NCBI GenBank assembly: GCA_019914995.1
Contig: CM034137.1
Span: 2,418,001-2,482,000, forward strand
DNA: 64,000 bases
Source of the DNA: Acanthochlamys bracteata
Taxonomy: Eukaryota; Streptophyta; Magnoliopsida; Pandanales; Velloziaceae
Direction: 5' to 3'
The position numbers and the translations under genes are program-made. Below are positions 36,474-52,964 of the stretch, piece after piece. The first letter of the stretch is position 1. Every line of letters starts with the position of its first letter. Below the pieces are notes generated by a model, which was not told where the DNA came from, did not search any database, and saw only the letters and a list, made by a program, of their open reading frames with translations.

Positions 36474-37774
36474 CGTAAAAAATTATTGATTCCTTAAGAC
36501 CTCTCGTTATCAAATAAGATTCCAATCAAATTCATGAATTTTATTACAACGCCAAAATTTGTACTTGTCACGCAACCATATATTTTATAAAAGATACTTC
36601 AGCATGCCAATACTTTACACAAATTTCTGAAATTTTTTAACCTCAAAAATTTTCTATATTTTATAATTTTTTAAGATTTTGTAAAATTAAATAAGTGTTA
36701 TTTTATAAAATAATTATATATATAACAGATATTATGTTAGAAACATTTTTCAAAATTTTATTTCAGCTATTTCAAATATGTCCATAGAGTCATAGAAACA
36801 TGCGATAAAATAAAAACTTCAATTTCGTAACTACGATGTTTTGCTTCAAAAAAAAAAAAAATTTCTTTAAGGAAACATCAAAGCTTCAAGTTAGCTCAAT
36901 TATTTAAGAGACGTTTCGTATTACTTATGATAAAAGATTCAAAATAAATTTCTTTTAAAATAAAATTATATATACAAAAAGTATAAATATAATTGTTAAT
37001 ATTTTTCAATTAAAACTTCAGATATTATTTAACTCTAGTTAGATTGGAGCAGAGGCGATTCTCTGTGTTGGCAATTAGAAAGGGTTTGACGTATATATGT
37101 TGAATATTATAAGAAATTTCCAGTTAATATTATGAAAATCTATGATCTCAACACAAAACTAATACATCATTAATTATTTCGCCAACTGTGCCTAATCAGC
37201 TTATATAAATCAAGTTGATAATATATTAGATAGTGAAACTACACCTCTATCTTTGTATTATTACATTATATATATAAAAGTTTTTGGTAAAAGTATTTTG
37301 ATAAGAAATTTCCTAAGATTAGACTATTAGGATAAGATTAGGATAAAGGAATTAAATTGAGATTTAATTTAGTGATTTTGGTCTTTGATGTTAACATCTA
37401 TGTAAGTTTTGTTTTGTTATTATTTTTTTTGGTGAAGGTAGGATATGGATGACTCCCTCAAAATCTCAAGACAATTTATCAAGACTTATCTTGAAACAAA
37501 TTTCTTTTTTTTTTTCTCCAAACACAAAACACAACCAACAAGTAAGACTATTATCTTTCTTTGAAGTTGCTTCTACTTTCAATTTATCATATGATATAAG
37601 TTAGTTCAACCGTACTTGCTCTGATTTGAACTTTTTGCCTTCGAAAATAATTTTTTTTTCTACCAAAAGTTACTTTCGTTATTCACTATTTTATTTATTT
37701 TTTATAATTTGAAATTTATTTTTTAAAAGAAAATTATTTTTAGACATTTACTTTTTGTTAAAAGTATGCATATA

Positions 37775-38020
37775 GGGGTGTTTGGTAGTGCTTATAAAAT
37801 AAAATTTTTTTAAAAACGAAAAATATTTTTATTTTTTTAAAAATAAGTTCTATTTTTTTTACTTAAAAAAATAATAAAAATATGTAATAAAAAAATCTTA
37901 TTAAATAAAATTTTTCTATATCTTCTAAATTTTTAATAATTATAAAATATATTTTAAAAAATATAAAATTAAAAATTAAAAAAAAAAAAGCGTTTGAAAA
38001 AATTCAATCCGAAACGCCCC
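37775..38020. repeat. AT-rich MITE-like element, copy A
   Basis: It starts GGGGTGTTTGGTAGTGCTTA and ends with a sequence whose reverse complement is GGGGCGTTTCGGATT, giving an imperfect inverted repeat of about 12 bp around a 220-bp A/T-rich core without coding capacity. No clear target duplication was seen. The GTTTGGTAGTGC left end recurs near 62664. Confidence 0.55.
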
Positions 38021-38602
38021 AGGAACCAAAATCAGCAGCTCCAGACGAACACTATCTGGGCTACACTGCTTAACCCGCAACCCTACAAAGCCTAAGCCCA
38101 ACTATTAGGCTGTCATCAACGTGACGATCAAGCCTACTACATGTAGCCCAGCCGGGTAATCAATTCATTGACAGGAGTTGGCTGTTCTTTTGTTTTTTGG
38201 ATCGAAAGTAAGTTATCAAGAAATAAGTTATTAAAAATAAATTTTATAAATAATTCTACTAACAATAGGTTTAATTTATATATATTTTTTATAAAAGTAA
38301 GCCAGAAATAATTTATTATATTTCTATAATTAAAAGTGAATTTAGAATAAATTTTTAGTAAAAAATAGATATAAGAGTAAACAATATACCCCATTATACT
38401 ATGGATTCTTTATAAGTTCAAAATTATGTATAAATAAAATAATTCATTCATCTTTTACCTTTAAGAAAAAATCACCATACAAAAATTACATTTATTTTTC
38501 TATATGTTCATAATAATAAGAAAAAAAATTAAAAGAAAAAAAAGAGAAAAACCATATAGAAGATCTCACCTTAGTTCATTCTACTATAATAATATACATT
38601 GG

Positions 38603-38635
38603 TCTCTCTCTCTCTCTCTCTGTCTCTCCTCTCTC
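38603..38635. repeat. (CT)n microsatellite in the kinase 3' flank
   Basis: An interrupted CT tract 25 bases downstream of the kinase stop codon, probably transcribed as a GA tract in the 3' UTR. Confidence 0.85.
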
Positions 38636-38660
38636 GTGAACGTGTAATTTTTAGCAACAA

Positions 38661-40585
38661 TTAGAAGTACTCAAAATCAAGATATGAAGCTTCCTTTGAT
38701 TGCTCCTGATCTCCCTTATTATTTCCACCGTTACGATTATTACTGCTACCAACGATAGCACCACTGCCTGATCCAGAACTCTTCTTCTCTTTACTCGCAA
38801 ACTGCGAAAAATCCACCGGCTCCGGTTCGTGCGGCGGCATCGCGCTCCTTACCAGAGCCCAATTCACACCTTCGAAGAACGGGTGTTGTTTAATCTCCGT
38901 AGCACCTCTTCTGTAAGCAATCCTTCTCTGTGGATCCTTCACTAACAATCCACGTATCAAGTCTCTTGCCGCTAAACTCACTGCCGGGTTTTCTGGAAAC
39001 CTTAACGGTTGCGCTACGACGTTGCATAATGTCGCGCGGTTACCGTTGCCTTTGAACGGTGTGGTGCCGTGCAAGAGCTCGTAGAGGAAGATTCCGAATG
39101 TCCACCAGTCTACTGCACTGCCGTGGCCTTCCCCGCGAATTATCTCAGGCGCTAAGTACTCGTGCGTCCCGACGAACGACATGGACCTGGCGTTGGTTGG
39201 CTCTGCCATGAGCTCCGGCAATGACCCATCCGCCACTCCGAAGTCGGACTTCGTTTTCCGGTTGCGTTTAGGGAGAATGCGAGGGAAGAACACTGACGGT
39301 TGGATGCAACCCTGTACGGCGTGGTCGCTGTCGAGCATGCCGTTATTGTTGTTGTTATTGTTGTTGCTGCTGCTGGTGACATGGACGGAGGAGGACTTGA
39401 CTAGTGTAGGACTGACGGAGCACTGGAGAGAAAGGTCGAAGTCGGACAGCATGATATGTCCTTCTTCTCGGACGAGAACGTTCTCCGGCTTCAAATCCCG
39501 GTATACGATCCCTAACATGTGCAGGTATTCTAATGCTAGCAAAACCTCAGAGGCATAAAATCTGCAATTTAATATTACAGAAAAAAATCGCCATATCTTA
39601 TTGTTTATATCTGAACACAACTAAATGTAATGTTTGTGAAGAGGAGATGAACTAACCTCGCAGCAGGCTCTTTGAAGTACTTGTTCGGTTGCTTCTGTCT
39701 AAGAGAATGAAGATTTCCACCACTGCAGTACTCCATGACAATGCAAGAAAACTTTTCTGTCTCGAAATGAGTATATAAAGTAGGCAAGAATGGGTGATCA
39801 AGAAGGCTCAAGATCTCCCTTTCAGTTTGTGCCCTGAGAAGCTTGTTCCTACTAACAAGGGAAGCCCTGTCCATGACTTTCATCGCGAAGTAAGTTCGGG
39901 TTCCTCTTAGCTCTACTAGATAAACACTGCCTATGTCTCCGTATCCAAGACGTTTAAGAAGCTTGAAATGGGGAAGTCCCAGAGGTGAGTCTCTAGAGTT
40001 CGCAAGACGTATTGCTTCCCACCTGCAATCACCTCCTGTATGTCGTTTAACTGGTGCGGATGCACCAACATTGCTAGCATTATTATTATTATTGCTGTTT
40101 TTGTTACTACTTTCTATGCTGTCACTTTGGTTGCTGCCAGAACTCCCTGTGCTAACCGTTGTGCAAGAATCACTAACTTTCGCATCGCTTAAATTTGTTG
40201 TCACCGTAGTAGTAGTGGCAGAAGACGAAGTTGACGGAGATGGCGGGGCAGTTTCAGAATTGGATTGCCATCGTGGACTAGGGAATAAGTTGGAGAAAAA
40301 TCCTTGGCTTCTGAATGAAGATGCGGCAGGGTCATTGGTGTCTTTGTTGATTGGTTCCATTTTTTTCTTGTACTTTGGTCCTTTTTCTGGTTTTTGTTCA
40401 GTGTTTGAAGGGTCTGCAGAGGTAGGAGGAAATTGGTTTGCAGGCTGTATGGAAGAGATGGAGCTGGAATCCATGATTCTTCCTGAGTACTGTGAATCAG
40501 GATGTCTTGATATTGGATCTGATTTCTTCTTGTTGGTTTTCTTCTTTTGATCAGCTTGGGCTTTGATCAGTAGTGTTTCATCCAT
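38661..40585 (-). CDS. AGCVIII protein kinase (AGC1 / D6PK-like)
   Basis: Two exons, 40585-39657 and 39561-38661, give 1830 nt and 609 residues. A Ser/Thr/Asn-rich N-terminus of about 200 residues precedes the kinase domain. Seen: glycine loop GYGDIGSVY (214-222), ATP Lys in YFAMKVMD (236), catalytic loop [10 protein letters not shown] (Asp 332), and the metal motif DFD instead of DFG (Asp 350), which defines plant AGCVIII kinases. An insert of about 80 residues (with an eight-Asn run) separates DFD from the activation segment [14 protein letters not shown]. The C-terminus ends in DFEYF, a hydrophobic PDK1-docking motif. Relatives (D6PK, WAG, PID) phosphorylate PIN auxin transporters at the plasma membrane; the exact subgroup and substrate are inferred. 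A 5' UTR intron (about 41005-40586) ends with CAG right before the ATG. Confidence 0.93.
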
Positions 40586-42138
40586 CTGGAAATTATTTCA
40601 ATTAGCAGAGATGATTGGCGTTTGTGCATTGCCATAATGGATGTAGTGTTAAGCCTTCTCATTGTGGTTGACATTGACTTGAACAAGTTAATTGAAATGG
40701 AATAAAATTAACATGAAGATATAAGTTTTTTACTCCTGAAATTCGATTCATGTCAATGGGAAAGATCCGAAGGAAAAAACCCAAATATATTTACGGACAA
40801 ATGAGGGACAGACCACAATTATTTTGCAGTAAAAGTCTAAATGCAAAATGTACAAAGATATTGTTTCCAGATTGATAATTGCATTAATTTGTAGGCTGAA
40901 TGGATTTTTTTCTTCCAAGATCATTCTCACGATAAAAATTTTCCGTTAAAAGAACCACACGGTATAAGATCATATTTCAGAGAACAAGACGAACAGATGA
41001 ATTACCTGATGTAGGGAGCTGAAGAAGCAAGCAACAAGCTCCTGTAAATCAAGAAGAAGAGAAACTGATCTTTCTGCTATTAACCCGCTGAAACATGTAA
41101 TTCAATGTACAGATTGAGACGAGATTAGCTGTTCCAAGGGAAGAATCAAACAATCATCTATAGATCCTAATAATGCCTCCTTTTCTCATAGTAGAAAACA
41201 AAGAACAAGAACAAAAGGTCTTTGGATGCAATGAGGAATTCCTCCCAACGAATGTTTGGTGAGGGGTTGCAGGAAAGAAAGAGTGGATGAGAGAAGAAGG
41301 TGAAGAAGAAGAGGAAACGGTCAGCCGTGAGACAAGGGTGGTGCTGCTGATGTTTCTCATAATAAACTTTTTAGTTTATTATATTTCTGTTTCGTTCCTT
41401 CGTGGCGGGAGCAAAGCTGTATACGTTCGTTTTTGGTCGGACACTTTGGCGCTATCTCCTCTCTTTCTGTTACAAATAAAGGAAATCGTAATGAAATGAA
41501 CGCATTTAAGTTGGAACTGGTGGAAATTGGGGATAGAGGCCGGCACAATAGGGGTATTTATTTGTTCTAATACTAAATAACAGTTTTGCATGTTTCAATT
41601 GTCAATGGCTCATTGTGCTTCGTGTTTCTGCACGCCACCTTTCAACACAAGTATTATGAACATAATCAGCATAAGCTACCAATAACAGCCTTGTTGAAAT
41701 CATATTATGTTAGTCAATATTTGTATGGCTACTAACCGATGGTATTGGTAGAACATCTCATAACAACAATGCATGGATGGATGGTTCTTCGTACAAAGGA
41801 TAGGATTGGCTCCAATTATCAAGCGAACCCCTCGATACATCAATCAGTGAACTGCAATGCAGACAGATACTAGTAGTTAACAGTTAACAAGCATGATTTA
41901 CATATCTACTTCCAATTGCTTTAAGGTTAAAGCACTCATTTTGCTTGGACATGCATAAATGCATAGTAGTTACATGTATATGACGCACACTGCATAAATA
42001 TGAAGATTGTAACCGAACAATACTCCATCAGAAGTTGGTGTTTAAGGGCAGATATTCATCTTCAGTTGAAAAGTGATGCCCTTCTATGACGGGAAACAGT
42101 TCACTTTCGAGTGTTGACAATGCAACATGGAAGGCATC
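40586..42138. other. Kinase 5' UTR intron, leader exon and promoter; MCM6 3' flank
   Basis: On the minus strand the leader exon ends at 41006 with a GT donor and its intron runs to the kinase ATG. The region about 41340-41800 would be the kinase promoter. From about 41820 to 42138 is probable MCM6 3' UTR. No other gene is recognised. Confidence 0.5.
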
Positions 42139-47431
<5,293 letters not shown>

Positions 47432-47492
47432 GTCTGTTGCTGCTGAAAAATTTCCCCTTCGCTGATTTCAGTAGTCCAACTACTACTTTGTG

Positions 47493-47543
47493 TTCGCGCG
47501 CTTTTTAACTAGGTTAGTTATATCGCAAAACTATGGCGGGAAA
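47493..47543 (-). promoter_or_regulatory. Two E2F-like sites upstream of MCM6
   Basis: GGCGGGAAA at 47535-47543 is the reverse complement of TTTCCCGCC, an E2F/DP consensus. TTCGCGCGC at 47493-47501 fits a second TTSGCGC-type site. They lie 62-112 bp upstream of the MCM6 ATG. MCM genes of plants are known E2F targets at G1/S, so cell-cycle control is likely; the sites are seen, the binding is inferred. Confidence 0.65.
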
Positions 47544-47800
47544 CTGAGACGCTTGGTACTTCATACTATCAAAACGGTATTTAACATACCCTTTCTACAA
47601 TTATCTATTTCCTATTATTTGTTTGAAACTTTTTATAAATAATATTTTCAGAAACTAGTGGACCATAAATGAAAATATTAATATTACTGATGAGGTAATG
47701 TAAATAAGATACTTGTCATTGGATCATAGCTTGGGATCACGGCTGTTGAATGAATGATGAACGGTTATGATTGCAATGCATTCAATGCTGATTGAGCAGG

Positions 47801-47809
47801 AACCCTAAA
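47801..47809 (+). promoter_or_regulatory. Telo-box-like element upstream of RPL37A
   Basis: AACCCTAAA about 90 bp upstream of the RPL37A ATG matches the telo-box core (AAACCCTAA) common in 5' regions of plant ribosomal protein genes. Confidence 0.5.
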
Positions 47810-47899
47810 GATCACAGCTTTTAAAAGCCTTGAACTCGCCGGCGCCGTTTTCATGCTCGTTCTCTCTCCTTTCGAGTCGCAGCGAGTTGATCGACAACC

Positions 47900-49458
47900 A
47901 TGGTATGTTATTTTTTCGGAATGAATGGATTTTCTCGGTATTTTATCCATTATTCTTATTTTTCTAAGCTTGTTTGCGGTAAATTTAGTTACTGTTGCTT
48001 GTTAGTTCATGAAAATTTTGGAGTTGGTATTTAAAGGATTCGATTTGGTGTTTATTTGTGTGTGCGATTGATGTCTGTGATGAGACAGAAGAAATCTGCG
48101 TTATCTTTCTGATTTATACCCATCAACGGGATGTGGATTATTATAGTCTACTGAGACCTTTTTAAGTTTTGTTTTAATATTACAGCTTCAATTAGATTCA
48201 ATAGATGCTAATGAAAGGAAAAGTTTGCATATTGAGTTGGTTAAATTGAATTGATCGGAGATGCTTATGAGCACATTTCTGTTTTCAATATTAATAAAAA
48301 TATATGTTCACATGATGATTCTAGGGACTGAACAGTAATTGATTGATTTGATTTAACCTGTATCGTGCTAACTTGATTGTTTCTAGAAATTCCTTGTCAG
48401 TCTTAACCTTCGCCTGATGATGATTCACTAGTAAGTGTCTTATGGCTTGTCAGAGGGATTGACAGAAGAAACGTTGATTAAGTTTCTTGATTTAATATTG
48501 TAGTTTTGTTGCCAGGGGGTAATTCAATTCTATGGAACAGGTGATTTCTTGGTGTTTATTCTTGGCTATCTTAGCTCTTTCTCGTGATCATGCTGTAACA
48601 TAGATTAACATAACTTCTTGTTTTTCTCACTCCTAATGGAAGCTTTAATCTTTTTGTAGACGAAGCGCACTAAGAAGGCTGGCATTGTTGGCAAATATGG
48701 TAGCTAAAACTTATTACTTAGAAGTTAAACTTCTATTCAGACATGCTCCTCCATAGTTTCTTATATTGAATTCTTTGCTGTGAGTCAGGTACAAGATATG
48801 GTGCGAGTTTGAGGAAACAGATCAAGAAAATGGAAGTGTCTCAGCATGCGAAGTACTTCTGTGAGTTCTGCGGAAAGGTGAATACAAATAATCTTTCTGT
48901 TCATTCAATATGCATGGAATCTATGAAGTATTCATTAAGAAATACATTAGCTTAAATGCTCATGCTGTAGATTATTATTTCTTCCCTGGTCCAACAAAAT
49001 TGTTAACAAGTTTGTGTTCTTGCTGTGGACTGGTTCTTTAGTGCTAGCTTACTGTTGTGTTTTTGTTCCCCTTAATACATTCTAAGAAGGAGCAATACCT
49101 TTTAGGTCAATTTGTCAAACTTGATGAAGTAGTTTTTAAATTTGGGCTGATGAAGATAGACGAAGTGCATTATCAAGTACCAGTTTATCACTCAGTCATT
49201 TCTTATTCTCATTATTCTGTGTAGTATGCTGTGAAAAGGAAAGCTGTGGGTATTTGGGGATGCAAGGACTGCGGGAAGGTGAAGGCTGGTGGCGCTTATA
49301 CATTGAAGTGAGTACCTCTTTCGCCCTGCACTCTATTATTTTCATTGACAATTTAATGCTGTTTACACCCTAATAATATTTGCTTTTGTTGCAGCACTGC
49401 TAGTGCTGTCACTGTGAGGAGCACCATTCGTCGTCTAAGAGATCAGACTGAGGCCTGA
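47900..49458 (+). CDS. RPL37A: 60S ribosomal protein L37a (eL43)
   Basis: Five exons, 47900-47902, 48660-48699, 48789-48877, 49225-49307 and 49395-49458, give 279 nt and 92 residues, exactly the plant eL43 length. The first coding exon is only the ATG, followed directly by the GT donor, a layout common in ribosomal protein genes. The product begins [20 protein letters not shown] and holds a zinc ribbon of four cysteines, CEFC and CKDC, in [20 protein letters not shown] and [15 protein letters not shown]. It is a structural component of the cytosolic large subunit. It is divergent from MCM6, ATG-to-ATG distance about 470 bp. Intron 1 (757 bp) contains a possible box C/D RNA. Confidence 0.97.
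48071..48160 (+). ncRNA. Possible box C/D snoRNA in RPL37A intron 1
   Basis: GTGATGA (48077-48083) fits box C, CTGA at 48109-48112 fits box D', and CTGA at 48151-48154 fits box D. Flanking GTCT and GAGAC could give a short terminal stem. Ribosomal protein introns often host snoRNAs, but these motifs are short and occur by chance, and no rRNA target was checked. Confidence 0.25.
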
Positions 49459-51217
49459 GTGGTTGTATCTTAAGTGCTGATGAAGCATTTATAAGTAGTT
49501 AGTCCTGAGCAACAACTGTTTCGAGGATGCTAATTTTGCACCTTCTGTTGAGATGAACTTATTAGAGATTTTTCCATATGAAGACATTATCGGGATTAGT
49601 GTTGGCATCACTACAATATATATCTTTGAACTAAACCATTTTGCTTAAGTGAAATTTCTACAAAGGCTTTAGCTAAGCCAAACTTGGTTTCATTGTATGC
49701 ATTACTCAGCTGGAGAGCAGTTTGTAGTTAAGATGTGATTTGTTTATGGTGAGTTTCGCTTCAGGCGAATAGGTAAGTTGTGTTAAAGTTATTTTACCTA
49801 AACTATTTAGTTAGAGGATGTGATTTTGCAGCTGCGGTTTGTCGATACATGCATTGATTGTTGCATTCAATGATGATGTCTATTAAGTATATGCTGAATG
49901 TATCTTTTGCTATTGGAATGGGTACCTGATACATTCTCAGAGTGAGAGGAAATTTGTGTCAAAAGAAAGGCATGGATTCTCTTGCGAGTTTCCTCAATCT
50001 CCTTTCTTTCGGTACCTAAAGCTTGAAAGCTTGAATATTGAGTGCTTGAAGATGAACGGAGCATTTGAAGGTGTATCAGTTCTATCTATTAACTTATTTT
50101 TTAAATAAAAGTTTATTTTTATATTTATTTTAAGATACAACTAAAATATAAAAATTTTAGATATAATTATACATAAAATTTTAATTTATTTTTTAAACTT
50201 ACTTTTTAAATATTTATTTTCTAATATTTTACTTTACAGTAAGGAGTTTTAAAGGATTTTAGGAAGTTCAGAAGTGTGTATTGGGGTTATATAAAGTAAT
50301 GCAGGCAGAGTTGTATCTTTTTTTCACTATCCGTTCAATGACCGGGATTCACAGCAGTAAAAACGATAAAATCAACAGAATGAGAACCTAGATACACACT
50401 CAGGAAACCCCGTGGAGCTTTTTGTTGATTCTTACGGCAACTAAGGGCGTGTTTACCAATTTGTTAAGATTTATTTTTTTCAAACTCAATTTTAATATAA
50501 AATAAATAAAAAATTTAAAACAAATTATTTCTATCAATTTCTTTTTAAATTTATTTTTAAAACTTACTATTAATACAAAAATTAACTATTTATTTTTTAT
50601 TAAATATTTTTAATTTTATTTTAATTTTTGAAAAGTTATTTTTAAAAAAATAAATTTATTTAAAAATAAACGCATTCTAATTTTCAGATAGACAATAAAA
50701 CCGGCATCCTAGCAGATAAAAAATATCTTAATGTTATTAACTCAAGTGGCAGCGACTGGGACTCCCAAAGTGGTAGGGAATGTTTGGAAATGTTTATTTT
50801 TAAATTTTAAAAAAATTATATAAAATATTTAAAAATTTTATTGAAAAATATAAAATAAAAAATGGAGGTAAAAAGTTTTTTCAAATATAGCTTTACTTTT
50901 TTTTATAAAATTGTAAGGGTTCGTTTTGTTAGCAGTATAACTGAGTTTTTTTAAAATAAAATTATAAAAAATGAGTTGTAAAAATAGTTTAAGTTTTAGA
51001 CTTAATTATGTTGATACAAAATTTAGAAGTAATATTTGTATCTTATTTTATTTAGAAGTGGTCGTAATTTAGTTTTTCGATCTAATTGTATTTGTAGGTA
51101 ATCGTAGAAATGAGTTTTTAATTGAAAACAAAAATACGGGAAGAACTGAAGCACGTGTGAACTAAACAAATTGCCCTATAAACGGTTCGCTCGCCCACTT
51201 CGTCTGATGATGTCGCG
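49459..51217. other. RPL37A 3' UTR and AT-rich intergenic DNA
   Basis: The RPL37A 3' UTR probably ends near 49760. MITE-like copy B lies at 50445-50676, and 50770-50915 is another A/T tract sharing blocks with the 24995 and 37775 copies. 50930-51130 resembles part of the 63096-63392 element (taactgagtttttt-like). No gene is recognised. Confidence 0.45.
50445..50676. repeat. AT-rich MITE-like element, copy B
   Basis: A/T-rich 232-bp block starting GGGCGTGTTTACC and ending taaacgcatt, flanked on both sides by CTAA (50441-50444 and 50677-50680), possibly a target duplication. It shares internal blocks with 10858-11087. Confidence 0.45.
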
Positions 51218-52964
51218 ATGTTGCTCCGGAGAGCGGCGAGGTCCAACTGCTCCTCCGCCATTTGTAATTTCATCTTCTTCTCTTTTCAATCTCTTTTATT
51301 TAATATTTCCTTAGTTGCGTAATTCTATTTGTTTCAGATTGCGTCTTTGTTAATTAACTGAAGTTTTTCTTCTTGTTGCAGTTGTTTACAGCCGTTCTAT
51401 TAACCTCATCAACCAACAACTTCAAAAAACATTGTATGCCCGAGAATTTTTGTCGGATTGTGCTTATGTTGACAGAAAGCAGCAATTTTTTTTTATTTCT
51501 CGAAGCTTTTGCAATTCTTCACACCATTATCAGTTAGGCTCCAGCAACTCCGACCGGGAAAATGTTTGCAAATTTTCTTCACCATTGATTGATGATGATA
51601 GTATCAATGCCAGACTTGCTATTGATATTCAACAAATTCTGAGGATTCATAATGATGATAGTGAGATAGAGAAGGTACTCGATCGATGCAAGTTCTTGTT
51701 AAGTGAGGATTTAGTCGTAAAGGTTCTGCATAGGCATCGATCAGATTGGAAACCTGCTTATTCTTTCTTCAATTGGGCAGCTAAGCAGCATGGCTATTGT
51801 CATGGATCGGAGGCTTATAATGAAATGCTTGACATTCTTGGCCGAATGAAAAATATCAAAGTGATGAAACAACTGTTCGATGAAATTCCCAGAGGGAGAG
51901 ATAATATCATTAATGATAGGACTTTTGCGATTCTTATGAATCGTTGTGCAGCTGCTCACAAGGTGGAAGAAGCAATAGCAATATTTTATAAAAGGAAAGA
52001 TTATGGCCTTGAGCTTGACATGGCTGCATTTCAGACACTCTTGATATCGCTTTGTAGGTACAAGCATGTTGAAGAGGCTGAAGCTCTTTTCCTTAAGAAG
52101 CAACATGAGTTCCCTCCGGTTGTAAAGAGCAGGAATATAATTCTAAATGGGTGGTGTGTCCGAGGAAATTTGCTTGAAGCCAAAAGGTTTTGGAATGAGA
52201 TAGTTTCTTCAAGCTACAAGCCAGATTTGTACACTTATAGTATTTTCATTAATTCCTTGACCAAGGCCGGGAAGCTAGCTACAGCAATAAAGCTGTTCAC
52301 TTCCATGATGGAGAAAGGGTATCACCCTGATGTATCCATTTGCAATTGTATCATTGATGCATTGTGCTTCAAGAAGAGAATCCCTGAAGCACTTGAAATA
52401 TTTGGAGAAATGAATGAGCGTGGTTGCCTACCAGATGTTGCAACCTATAACTCTCTCATAAAGCACCTCTGCAAGATCAGGAGGATGGAGAAAGTATATG
52501 AACTTCTGGATGAGATGGAGCAAAAAGGTTGCCTCCCCAATTCTAGGACATATACATACATTTTAAAAATATCGAAGGATCCCCAAGAGGTTGCCAATTT
52601 GCTAGGCAGAATGAAAAGCACTGGCTCTAAGATTGATGGTGACACTTTCAACTTGATATTAAACTTGTATGTATGCTGGAATTATGAAATGGGTATTAAA
52701 TCAATTTGGAACCAGATGGAGAAATGTGGGGTAGGCCCTGATCAGAGATCTTATACGATACACATTCATGGACTTTACAGCCAGGGAAAGTTTGATGAAG
52801 CCCTCGAATACTATAGCCAAATGAAGGACAAAGGAATGATACCAGAACCAAGAACAAGGTTACTAGTAAAAGCTATCCATTTAAACAGAGAGGGGAGAGA
52901 CAAAGCATCCAAATCCTCAACTGCAAATGGAAAAATGAAAACAGGAAAGCATCCCCTTCGATAA
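51218..52964 (+). CDS. P-class pentatricopeptide repeat protein (PPR-2)
   Basis: Two exons, 51218-51263 and 51382-52964, give 1629 nt and 542 residues. The short first exon adds MLLRRAARSNCSSAIF, and with the next VYSRSINLINQQLQKTLYAR gives an Arg-rich, acid-free start that fits mitochondrial targeting. Roughly ten PPR motifs follow from about residue 140, for example DLYTYSIFINSLTKAGKLAT, DVSICNCIIDALCFKKRIPE and DVATYNSLIKHLCKIRRMEK; there is no E or DYW extension. An RNA-processing role in mitochondria is inferred. Two out-of-frame ATGs (51207, 51210) precede the start and open a frame overlapping the main one. A start at a later in-frame Met would lose the targeting region. Confidence 0.9.

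Larger units (their letters stand above)
35598..38660. other. PCAP1 upstream region and AT-rich intergenic DNA
   Basis: 35598-35880 is the likely PCAP1 5' UTR and promoter. Beyond it no gene is recognised. It holds the direct repeat at 36191/36366, the MITE-like element at 37775-38020, and the kinase 3' UTR with a CT microsatellite next to 38660. Confidence 0.45.

Noticed and set aside
39933..40550. A 205-codon plus-strand frame
   Set aside because: Antisense shadow of kinase exon 1 (Ser/Asn/Thr-rich region); no domain and no start context.
48414..48470. A second C-box-like tgatgatga in RPL37A intron 1
   Set aside because: No CTGA box within about 100 bases downstream, so it does not make a C/D pair.
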